This document shows positions 44,853 through 52,115 of a stretch of 64,000 nucleotides of DNA, piece after piece. The translations under genes were made by a program, and so were the position numbers. Each line of letters opens with the position of its first letter. Within the stretch, counting starts at the first letter, position 1. The notes beneath the pieces were generated by a model. The model was not told the origin of the DNA. It saw nothing but the letters and a program-made list of their open reading frames with translations, and made no database searches. The stretch is taken from contig NZ_CP155618.1 of the NCBI RefSeq assembly GCF_031128465.2, positions 1,125,501-1,189,500 on the forward strand, written 5' to 3'. The stretch comes from Mariniflexile litorale. Its GTDB lineage: Bacteria; Bacteroidota; Bacteroidia; Flavobacteriales; Flavobacteriaceae.

Positions 44853-45599
44853 ATGAAAATATTAGTGTGCATTAGTCATGTTCCAGACACCACTTCTAAA
44901 ATCAATTTTACTGAAGGCGATACCAAGTTTGATACCAACGGCGTTCAATTCGTAATTAACCCAAACGACGAATTTGGATTAACACGTGCCATGTGGTTTA
45001 AAGAAAAACAAGGTGCTCATGTGACTGTTATTAATGTAGGAGGTACAGAAACCGAGCCTACTTTACGTAAAGCTCTAGCTATTGGCGCCGATGCTGCCAT
45101 ACGTGTAAATACAGCAGCATCAGATGGTTTTTCGGTAGCTAAACAATTAGCCGCTGTAGTAAAAGAAGGGGGTTACGATTTGATAATTGCTGGTCGTGAA
45201 TCTATTGACTATAACGGCGGTATGGTTCCAGGTATGATTGCAGGATTAATAAACGCTAATTTTGTAAATAACTGCATTAGCTTAGAAGTTGACGGAAATA
45301 CAGCAAAAGCCATAAGAGAAATTGATGGAGGAAAAGAAACCTTATCGACATCATTACCATTAGTTATTGGTGGTCAAAAAGGTCTTGTTGAAGAAAGTGA
45401 TTTACGTATCCCAAACATGCGAGGCATCATGATGGCACGCCAAAAACCATTAACAATTGTTGAACCTATAGAAGCAAATAACGAAACAACATCTGTGAAA
45501 TTTGAAAAACCAGCCCCTAAAGGTGCTGTGAAATTAGTTTCGCCAGATAATTTGGATGAATTAGTAAATTTACTTCATAATGAAGCGAAAGTAATTTAA
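44853..45599 (+). CDS. etfB: Electron transfer flavoprotein, beta subunit
   Basis: EtfB pairs with EtfA to carry electrons from acyl-CoA dehydrogenases to the quinone pool. The 248-residue protein has the N-terminal MKILVCISHVPDT, then FVINPNDEFGLTRAMWFKEKQGAHVTVINVGG, and the AMP-binding region RESIDYNGGMVPGMIAGL. The signature PLVIGGQKGLVEESDLRIPNMRGIMMARQKPL is near residues 170-203. It lies 109 bp upstream of etfA, with a palindromic repeat filling the gap. Confidence 0.95.
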   Translation: MKILVCISHVPDTTSKINFTEGDTKFDTNGVQFVINPNDEFGLTRAMWFKEKQGAHVTVINVGGTETEPTLRKALAIGADAAIRVNTAASDGFSVAKQLAAVVKEGGYDLIIAGRESIDYNGGMVPGMIAGLINANFVNNCISLEVDGNTAKAIREIDGGKETLSTSLPLVIGGQKGLVEESDLRIPNMRGIMMARQKPLTIVEPIEANNETTSVKFEKPAPKGAVKLVSPDNLDELVNLLHNEAKVI

Positions 45600-45600
45600 T

Positions 45601-45696
45601 CCTCTCCTAGCCTCTCCAAAGGAGCGGAAAAAGAGAATTCAAAACAATATAACAAGTCACCAAAAGCCCTTTCCTTCGGAGAGGCTTGGGTGAGGA
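45601..45696. repeat. Palindromic interspersed repeat, copy 2 (etfB/etfA gap)
   Basis: The left arm at 45601-45629 (CCTCTCCTAGCCTCTCCAAA then GGAGCGGAA) and the inverted right arm at 45666-45696 (GCCCTTTCCTTCGGAGAGGC then TTGGGTGAGGA) match the same element seen between proC and argC. About 36 AT-rich bases lie between the arms. Copy 2 is more diverged from a perfect palindrome than copy 1. Confidence 0.8.
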
Positions 45697-45708
45697 AAAA
45701 TAAAAATT

Positions 45709-46668
45709 ATGTCAGTTTTAGTATATACAGAATCAGAACAAGGAAAATTTAAAAAGGTAGCTTTTGAAGTTGCTTCATATGCCAAAGCCGTAGCAGACCA
45801 ATTGGGAACTACCGTAACAGCAATTGCCATAAATGCCAGTAACATATCAGAATTAAGCAGCTATGGTGTTGATAAGGTTTTAAACATATCTAATACCCAA
45901 TTAGACGCTTTCAATGCTAAAGGGTATACCGAAGCCATAAAACAAGCAGCCGAAAAAGAAGCCTCAAAAGTTATTATTTTAAGTTCTAGTGCCAATAGTA
46001 AATATTTAGCACCACTTTTAGCAGTAAGTTTAAATGCAGGCTACGCTTCTAATGTGATTGAGGCACCATCAAGCACAGCACCTTTTACCGTAAAACGTAC
46101 TGCTTTTACCAATAAAGCTTTTGAAATGACTACCATAAACACCGATACTAAAATTGTTGGTGTATCGAATAATTCATTTGGATTAGTAGAAAAAAGTGGT
46201 AGTGCTTCTGCAGAAGATTTTTCACCTACGATTTCAGATTTGGGCGTAAAAGTAGAATCAGTTGATAAAGCTTCAAACCAAGTAAGTATTGCGGATGCAG
46301 AAATAGTAGTATCTGGAGGTCGCGGATTAAAAGGTCCAGAAAATTGGGGCATGATTGAGGAATTGGCCTCTGTTTTAGGAGCAGCAACAGCATGTTCAAA
46401 ACCAGTTTCCGATTTAGGTTGGAGACCTCACGGCGAACACGTTGGACAAACAGGAAAACCTGTAGCTTCTAATTTATATATTGCCATAGGTATTTCAGGA
46501 GCGATTCAACATCTTGCTGGAATAAATGCTTCTAAAGTAAAAGTTGTTATCAATACAGATCCTGAAGCTCCTTTCTTTAAAGCTGCCGATTATGGTGTTG
46601 TTGGAGATGCTTTTGTAGTTGTCCCTCAACTTATTGAGAAATTAAAAGCATTTAAGGCACAACAATAA
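45709..46668 (+). CDS. etfA: Electron transfer flavoprotein, alpha subunit
   Basis: EtfA binds FAD and completes the ETF heterodimer. The 319-residue protein has an N-terminal domain (MSVLVYTESEQGKFKKVAFEVASYAKAVADQLG) and the C-terminal FAD-binding domain: VVSGGRGLKGPENWGMIEELASVLGAATACSKPVSDLGWRP, then GQTGKPVASNLYIAIGISGAIQHLAGI and VVINTDPEAPFFKAADYGVVGD. All FAD-contact motifs are intact. A long inverted repeat follows before the next gene. Confidence 0.96.
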   Translation: MSVLVYTESEQGKFKKVAFEVASYAKAVADQLGTTVTAIAINASNISELSSYGVDKVLNISNTQLDAFNAKGYTEAIKQAAEKEASKVIILSSSANSKYLAPLLAVSLNAGYASNVIEAPSSTAPFTVKRTAFTNKAFEMTTINTDTKIVGVSNNSFGLVEKSGSASAEDFSPTISDLGVKVESVDKASNQVSIADAEIVVSGGRGLKGPENWGMIEELASVLGAATACSKPVSDLGWRPHGEHVGQTGKPVASNLYIAIGISGAIQHLAGINASKVKVVINTDPEAPFFKAADYGVVGDAFVVVPQLIEKLKAFKAQQ

Positions 46669-46695
46669 ATTATTTTTTTATAAATTGTATTGTTT

Positions 46696-46772
46696 AAAGA
46701 ACTGCTTAAATTAGCATTATATTTTTAAATCTGCCATTGCAGTTGGTAAAGTCCTAATTTAAACAGTTCTTT
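46696..46772. repeat. Long inverted repeat between etfA and the nuclease gene
   Basis: AAAGAACTGCTTAAATTAG (46696-46714) and CTAATTTAAACAGTTCTTT (46754-46772) match at 18 of 19 positions. The 39-nt loop has a small TGC/GCA hairpin. On the + strand it is followed by GCGTTTTT, a weak terminator tail, 16 bp before the next gene's ATG. It could end etfBA or fold the leader of the next gene. Confidence 0.7.
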
Positions 46773-46788
46773 GCGTTTTTATAAATTT

Positions 46789-47412
46789 ATGAGTTTAGTA
46801 AGATTAAATATAAAAGGAATATCCTATAGCCAAACCCAAAACGGCGCTTACGCATTAATTTTAAACGAAGTAGATGGCGACAGAAAACTACCCATCGTAA
46901 TCGGAGCATTTGAAGCACAATCTATTGCTATTGCTTTAGAAAAAGAAATTCGCCCACCAAGGCCTTTAACCCACGATTTATTTAAAAACTTTGCCGACCG
47001 ATTTGACATTGTTGTAAAACAAGTCATTATTCATAAATTGGTTGACGGTGTTTTTTATTCTAGTTTAATTTGCGAACGTGATAAAATTGAAGAAATCATA
47101 GATGCTAGAACCAGTGATGCTATTGCTCTAGCACTTCGTTTTGATGCGCCTATTTTTACGTATAAAAATATTCTTGACAAAGCCGGTATTTATTTGAAAG
47201 TCAATCCGAAAAAAGAGGATGAAGATGATGATGCGCAAGACAGTGTTTTAATGGACGAATTAATTGCCAATGAGCTAGAACCAAATGCTCCTAGAGAAAG
47301 CTTTAAAGGAAAAACACTTCAGGAATTACATATGTTACTAGATGAAGCTGTTGCTAATGAAGATTACGAAAAGGCAGCACATATACGTGATGAAATTTCA
47401 AAACGTGAATAA
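46789..47412 (+). CDS. Bifunctional nuclease family protein (DUF151) with UVR motif
   Basis: I start at ATG 46789 (MSLVRLNIKGISYSQTQNGAYALIL), since the upstream TTG lies in the inverted-repeat arm. The 207-residue protein has the BFN/DUF151 domain: LPIVIGAFEAQSIAIALEKEIRPPRPLTHDLFKNFADRF and EIIDARTSDAIALALRFDAPIFT. The acidic linker EDEDDDAQDS leads to a C-terminal UVR motif (LDEAVANEDYEKAAHIRDEISKRE) like that of UvrB/UvrC. Plant relatives were described as nucleases; a bacterial role is unproven. The UVR motif suggests a protein-protein contact in DNA or stress functions. Confidence 0.9.
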   Translation: MSLVRLNIKGISYSQTQNGAYALILNEVDGDRKLPIVIGAFEAQSIAIALEKEIRPPRPLTHDLFKNFADRFDIVVKQVIIHKLVDGVFYSSLICERDKIEEIIDARTSDAIALALRFDAPIFTYKNILDKAGIYLKVNPKKEDEDDDAQDSVLMDELIANELEPNAPRESFKGKTLQELHMLLDEAVANEDYEKAAHIRDEISKRE

Positions 47413-47435
47413 TAATCAAATTATTTCGCTTTCTT

Positions 47436-48947
47436 ATGAAAAAAATATTTTTGTCCATTGCGATTATCTTATTAGTATTCATAGCACCAGTTACAGCACA
47501 AGACAAAAATAAAACAATAGTTCAAGACACTATTTTAAATGAATCTTCTTTAGAAAACAATATTACTGAGTCTTCCGATGCTAACATATCCGAACAACAA
47601 GAAGAAACTACCACTTTAGAATCTACACCTATTATCCCCAGTCAAGGTTTTTCAATAAACAGTCTTTGGCGTGGCGCTTTGGGTATGATTTCTTTAATTT
47701 TTATAGCCTTTTTGTTTAGTAGCAATCGTAAAGCTATTAATTGGAAAATTGTTGGGATTGGTTTAGCATTTCAACTTTTAATAGCTATTGGAGTTTTAAA
47801 AGTTGAATTCATTAAATCTATTTTCGAGTTTGTAGGCGGTCTTTTTGTAAATGTTTTAGATTTCACAAGAGCTGGCAGTAAGTTTCTGTTTGAAGGATTA
47901 GTTGTAGACATGGACACTTTTGGCTTTATCTTCGCCTTTCAAGTATTGCCAACCATCATATTTTTCTCTGCCTTAACCTCTGTTTTATTCTATTTAGGTA
48001 TCATTCAAAAAATAGTTAAAGCTATGGCGTGGCTTTTATCAAAAGCATTAAAAATTTCTGGGGCTGAAAGCTTAAGTGTTGCTGGAAATATCTTTTTAGG
48101 TCAAACAGAAGCACCTCTTTTAATAAAGGCCTATTTAGAAAAAATGACCAAATCTGAAATGCTTTTGGTTATGATTGGTGGTATGGCAACCGTTGCTGGT
48201 GCAGTTTTAGCTGCCTATATTGGTTTTTTAGGTGGTGATGACCCTGTTTTAAGACTATTTTATGCAAAACATTTATTAGCAGCATCGGTTATGGCTGCCC
48301 CAGGTGCTATAGTTATTTCTAAAATTTTATATCCACAAACTGAGGATGTCAATACAGATGTATCGGTATCTCAAGAAAAAATTGGATCAAATTTTCTAGA
48401 TGCTATTGCAAACGGAACAACTGAAGGTTTAAAACTAGCTGTAAATGTTGGTGCTATGCTTCTGGTTTTTGTTGCCTTCATTGCCATGTTTAATGGTATA
48501 TTAGGTTGGGCAGGAGATTTTTCTTCCATAAATAACTGGATAGCAAATAATACAGGATACCAAAGTTTATCTATAGAACTTATTTTAGGATACATTTTCG
48601 CACCTTTAATGTGGCTTATTGGAGTTGCTAAAGAAGATATGATGATGATGGGCCAACTACTTGGTATAAAAATAGCAGCCAGCGAATTTATTGGCTACAT
48701 TCAACTTAGAGATTTAAAAGACATTGCGAATGCTACACATCTTAACTACGAAAAATCCATCATCATGGCAACCTATATGCTTTGTGGCTTTGCCAATTTT
48801 GCATCTATAGGCATACAAATTGGAGGCATTGGTTCATTAGCACCTGGTCAACGCAAAACGTTATCACAGTTTGGCATGAAGGCATTGCTTGGTGGTACAA
48901 TAGCATCTTTAGTCTCGGCTACTATTGCAGGAATGATTATCGGTTAA
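47436..48947 (+). CDS. nupC: Concentrative nucleoside transporter with signal-peptide-like N-terminal extension
   Basis: The inner-membrane symporter takes up nucleosides with H+ or Na+. The CNT core covers about residues 80-503, with GAESLSVAGNIFLGQTEAPLLIKAYLEKMTKSEM (the G-Q-T-E motif at the substrate site) and MATVAGAVLAAYIGFLG; the C-terminal part is CGFANFASIGIQIGGIGSLAP. Before the core lie a signal-peptide-like segment (MKKIFLSIAIILLVFIAPVTAQD) and about 55 polar, Glu/Ser/Thr-rich residues. Most bacterial CNTs have about 400 residues and lack this. The extension probably crosses to the periplasm. It starts 23 bp after the nuclease gene. Confidence 0.92.
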   Translation: MKKIFLSIAIILLVFIAPVTAQDKNKTIVQDTILNESSLENNITESSDANISEQQEETTTLESTPIIPSQGFSINSLWRGALGMISLIFIAFLFSSNRKAINWKIVGIGLAFQLLIAIGVLKVEFIKSIFEFVGGLFVNVLDFTRAGSKFLFEGLVVDMDTFGFIFAFQVLPTIIFFSALTSVLFYLGIIQKIVKAMAWLLSKALKISGAESLSVAGNIFLGQTEAPLLIKAYLEKMTKSEMLLVMIGGMATVAGAVLAAYIGFLGGDDPVLRLFYAKHLLAASVMAAPGAIVISKILYPQTEDVNTDVSVSQEKIGSNFLDAIANGTTEGLKLAVNVGAMLLVFVAFIAMFNGILGWAGDFSSINNWIANNTGYQSLSIELILGYIFAPLMWLIGVAKEDMMMMGQLLGIKIAASEFIGYIQLRDLKDIANATHLNYEKSIIMATYMLCGFANFASIGIQIGGIGSLAPGQRKTLSQFGMKALLGGTIASLVSATIAGMIIG

Positions 48948-49077
48948 TAATTCATGCGCATACAAGAATTTCACAACAAGGGTTAATAAGTTTATAATAT
49001 TAAGTTAAACATTAAGATTCTATTTTGATGCTTTTTTATATTTTTAACTTCAGAAAATTTAAGTTCAATTTAAAATA

Positions 49078-49097
49078 ATTCCTGCAATATCAGGAAT
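49078..49097 (+). promoter_or_regulatory. Small hairpin right before thyA
   Basis: ATTCCTG and CAGGAAT form a 7-bp stem with a CAATAT loop, ending 5 bp before the thyA ATG. It would cover the ribosome-landing area and could tune translation. No T-run follows, so it is not a terminator. Confidence 0.45.
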
Positions 49098-49102
49098 GTA
49101 TT

Positions 49103-49927
49103 ATGAAGCAATATCACGACTTAGTAAAACACGTTTTAGAAAACGGTAATAAAAAAGAAGATCGGACAGGCACGGGCACAAAAAGCGTTTTTGGATACCA
49201 AATGCGATTTGATTTAAGTGAAGGTTTCCCCATGGTAACCACCAAAAAACTACATCTAAAATCGATTGTTTATGAACTGCTTTGGTTTTTAAAGGGAGAT
49301 ACAAACATTAAATATCTAACCGAAAATGGTGTGCGGATTTGGAATGAATGGGCTGATGAAAATGGTGATTTAGGGCCAGTTTATGGACATCAATGGCGCA
49401 ACTGGAATAGCGATGAAATTGACCAAATTAAAGAGGTTATTGATGCCATAAAAAACAACCCCAACAGCAGACGTATATTGGTTTCTGCTTGGAACCCATC
49501 TGTATTACCAGACACTTCAAAAAGCTTCAGTGAGAATGTCGCTAATGGCAAAGCCGCATTACCTCCTTGCCATGCTTTTTTTCAGTTTTATATAGCCGAA
49601 GGAAAATTGTCTTGCCAACTATACCAACGCAGTGCTGATATCTTTTTAGGTGTACCGTTTAACATTGCATCTTATGCTTTATTTACTATGATGGTGGCTC
49701 AAGTTTGCGGGTATGAACCTGGAGAATTTATTCACACATTTGGTGATGCACATATTTACAGCAACCACTTTGAACAACTAGAACTACAACTTTCTAGAGA
49801 TATCAAACCATTACCAAAAATGATATTAAATTCAGAAATTAAAGATATATTTGACTTTACTTTTGATGATTTTACTTTGGTAGATTATAACCCACACCCT
49901 CACATTAAAGGTATTGTAGCCATCTAA
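49103..49927 (+). CDS. thyA: Thymidylate synthase
   Basis: ThyA methylates dUMP to dTMP with methylene-tetrahydrofolate and releases dihydrofolate. The 274-residue protein shows [19 protein letters not shown] (residues 20-38), [11 protein letters not shown], the nucleophile C156 in [42 protein letters not shown], and HIYSNHFEQ. Length is close to the E. coli enzyme (264). The dihydrofolate reductase that recycles its product is encoded about 1.2 kb downstream, with two small unrelated genes between. Confidence 0.97.
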   Translation: MKQYHDLVKHVLENGNKKEDRTGTGTKSVFGYQMRFDLSEGFPMVTTKKLHLKSIVYELLWFLKGDTNIKYLTENGVRIWNEWADENGDLGPVYGHQWRNWNSDEIDQIKEVIDAIKNNPNSRRILVSAWNPSVLPDTSKSFSENVANGKAALPPCHAFFQFYIAEGKLSCQLYQRSADIFLGVPFNIASYALFTMMVAQVCGYEPGEFIHTFGDAHIYSNHFEQLELQLSRDIKPLPKMILNSEIKDIFDFTFDDFTLVDYNPHPHIKGIVAI

Positions 49928-49938
49928 ATATAAAAAAC

Positions 49939-50454
49939 ATGAATAAACCATTTATTTTATTAATACTTCTTTTTAGTTTATCAACCTATTCACAAGAAAA
50001 AGTAATTGAAGAAGTTGAATTTGTTGAGACATCTGAACAAGATCAAGATGAAAACACTAATGAAATATCTTTTGCTGTAATAGAAAATGTCCCGGTTTAT
50101 AAAGGTTGTGGGGCTTCTACAACCAATACTGAACTAAAAAATTGCATGTCGGCTGCTATTTCTAAACATATTGCTGATAATTTTAATACTAATATTACAA
50201 ATGGCTTAGGGCTTCCCGATGGTAGAGTGAGAATTAATGTAATTTTTAAAATTGATAAAGAAGGCAATGTCGTTGATATTAGATCTAAAGCACCACACCC
50301 GGTATTGGAAAAAGAGGCTATTAGAGTCATTCAATTAATCCCACAATTGGAGAAACCAGGTTATCAAAGAGGAAACCCCGTAACAGTCCCTTATTCTTTG
50401 CCAATTATTTTCAATGTTCAAAACCCAAAAAAGTCTTCAAAATCCACAAAATAA
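49939..50454 (+). CDS. Secreted TonB C-terminal-domain protein
   Basis: The 171-residue protein has a signal peptide (MNKPFILLILLFSLSTYSQ) and a short acidic stretch. A TonB_C-like domain follows from about residue 85: GLPDGRVRINVIFKIDKEGNVVDIRSKAPHPVLEKEAIRVIQLIPQLEKPGYQRGNPVTVPYSLPIIFNV. It lacks the N-terminal membrane anchor and proline-rich arm of true TonB, so it is probably a free periplasmic protein and not an energy transducer. The role is unknown. It starts 11 bp after thyA and ends at a strong terminator. Confidence 0.85.
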   Translation: MNKPFILLILLFSLSTYSQEKVIEEVEFVETSEQDQDENTNEISFAVIENVPVYKGCGASTTNTELKNCMSAAISKHIADNFNTNITNGLGLPDGRVRINVIFKIDKEGNVVDIRSKAPHPVLEKEAIRVIQLIPQLEKPGYQRGNPVTVPYSLPIIFNVQNPKKSSKSTK

Positions 50455-50462
50455 TAAATCTA

Positions 50463-50500
50463 CAAAAAAGCGTTTTCAAAAAAATGTAAACGCTTTTTTG
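50463..50500. terminator. Terminator after the TonB_C-domain gene
   Basis: CAAAAAAGCGTTT pairs with AAACGCTTTTTTG across an 11-12-nt A-rich loop. The A and T runs at both ends make it bidirectional, serving the converging CBM48-like gene too. Confidence 0.9.
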
Positions 50501-50518
50501 TTTAATTAAAATTTTTAA

Positions 50519-50815
50519 CTAAACATTTACTACGCTGTTATCAGCAGAAGCAAAATCGTTCCATACATAAGCATCGGCTGCCTCATCATTTACAAATACG
50601 CCATCCACTAAGTATTTGTACTCATAGGAGTTATCTTTATCCAGATCTACAGTAGCTTTAAAAGTACCGTTCTTTAATTTTTTAAGCGGAGTCGTTTTAG
50701 CATTCCATTCATTAAAATTTCCTACAACAGATACTTTTTTAGCATCTTCCGCTAGTATAGAAAAAGTGACTTTGCAAACTGGTTTGCTTTTTAAATATTG
50801 TTTTGTAATAGCCAT
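50519..50815 (-). CDS. Isolated CBM48/AMPK-glycogen-binding-like domain protein
   Basis: The 98-residue cytoplasmic protein is a single early-set immunoglobulin-like domain: KVTFSILAEDAKKVSVVGNFNEWNAKTTPLKKLKNGTFKATVDLDKDNSYEYKYLVDGVFVNDEAADAYVWNDF. The NFNEWN and YEYKYLVDG segments are the usual glycogen-binding (CBM48) features with the carbohydrate-contacting tryptophan. No enzyme domain is attached. It may bind storage polysaccharide or regulate a glycogen enzyme; no glycogen genes are nearby. Confidence 0.88.
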   Translation of the reverse strand: MAITKQYLKSKPVCKVTFSILAEDAKKVSVVGNFNEWNAKTTPLKKLKNGTFKATVDLDKDNSYEYKYLVDGVFVNDEAADAYVWNDFASADNSVVNV

Positions 50816-51114
50816 AATAATATATTTTTTGTGTTGTTGTATATTACAAATTTAAGAAACAATTTCTCAGACATTAGCTTTTAACCTATTAAACAGCAAA
50901 GAATTATTGATTTATTAATATCAATTCACAAAATTTTAAAGTTGATAAAAATTACTGTACATTAATTCTATTATCACCACGAAATATTTGTTATTTATTG
51001 ATTTTCAGTTACTTCTAAATAAAAATAATTTCAAAGAATCAATCTCGTTAAGATTCTAAATATATCTTAAAGAATCACTAAAAAGCAGTAACTTTACCCT
51101 TATTTTCAAGTATT

Positions 51115-52011
51115 ATGTTCGGTAAAAAGAAAAACATCCCACAAATAGATAAAGACCAATTAGAGCTTATTGAAAATGCTCAAAAGCGTGTCAAACAAAA
51201 AAAGCGATTATACATTCATTTTGTTGTGTTTTTAATAGGCGCAGTATTTTTAATAGTAACGAATACCCTTTTAGGAGTAGGTGAAAATTTCAAAATTCTA
51301 GGCTATGATTGGTTTTTATTTGCTATTTTATTTTGGCTATTCTTATTTGTCTATCACCTTTTCAATGTATTTATTACGCATAAATTTATGGGCAAAGCTT
51401 GGGAACAAGCTCAGCTTAACAAGCTAGTTTCTAAACAGCAGCTTGGTATTGAAAAATTGAAGCAAAACCTTCCTAAAGAAGTAAGTACTATTCAAAAAAA
51501 TGCTGTTATTGATGCTCCAAAACAAACACTTACAATAATTGTAGCCACAGCCGAAAATGATGCCATAGGTAAACACAATAAATTAATTTGGCACATAAGT
51601 GATGATTTAAAACGATTTAAAAATCTTACAAGCGGACATCATATTATAATGGGGCGTAAAACGTTTGAAAGTTTTCCTAAGCCACTACCAAACAGAACAC
51701 ATATAGTCATTACAAGAAATCCCAATTACCAAGTTCCGGTTGGAGTTGTACTTGTGAATTCTTTAGAAGCTGCTATTAAAGCGTGTGCAACCGATCCACA
51801 ACCTTACATCATTGGTGGTGGTGAAATTTATAAACAAGCCATTCTAGTTGCCGATAAAATAGAACTCACGCGCGTACACGAATCATTTCCAGCCGACACC
51901 TTTTTTCCTAAAGTTGACAGCTCCATTTGGAAAGAAACAAATTCAATTTTTCATAAAAAGGATGAGAAAAATGAATTCGATTTTACGTTTTTAACTTATG
52001 AAAGAAAATAG
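51115..52011 (+). CDS. folA: Dihydrofolate reductase fused to an N-terminal 2TM domain
   Basis: The C-terminal half is a complete dihydrofolate reductase (about residues 138-298), which recycles dihydrofolate from ThyA: LTIIVATAENDAIGKHNKLIWHISDDLKRFKNLTSGHHIIMGRKTFESFPKPLPNRTHIVITR. D164 is at the place of the catalytic E. coli Asp27, and IIGGGEIYKQA is the NADPH loop. The N-terminal part (residues about 15-110) is a 2TM domain, with hydrophobic segments at about 33-52 and 64-87 and flanking basic helices. The frame is uninterrupted through a linker of about 25 residues. The enzyme should therefore be tethered to the inner membrane, facing the cytoplasm. Confidence 0.92.
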   Translation: MFGKKKNIPQIDKDQLELIENAQKRVKQKKRLYIHFVVFLIGAVFLIVTNTLLGVGENFKILGYDWFLFAILFWLFLFVYHLFNVFITHKFMGKAWEQAQLNKLVSKQQLGIEKLKQNLPKEVSTIQKNAVIDAPKQTLTIIVATAENDAIGKHNKLIWHISDDLKRFKNLTSGHHIIMGRKTFESFPKPLPNRTHIVITRNPNYQVPVGVVLVNSLEAAIKACATDPQPYIIGGGEIYKQAILVADKIELTRVHESFPADTFFPKVDSSIWKETNSIFHKKDEKNEFDFTFLTYERK

Positions 52012-52115
52012 TTATTACATAATATAATTATAGATTTCAATAGATGTTAGTATTTAAGAGGCTGTAATAAATAGGTTTATAAACGTGTTTAAAAGCTTTT
52101 CATTAAATTTGAAGC

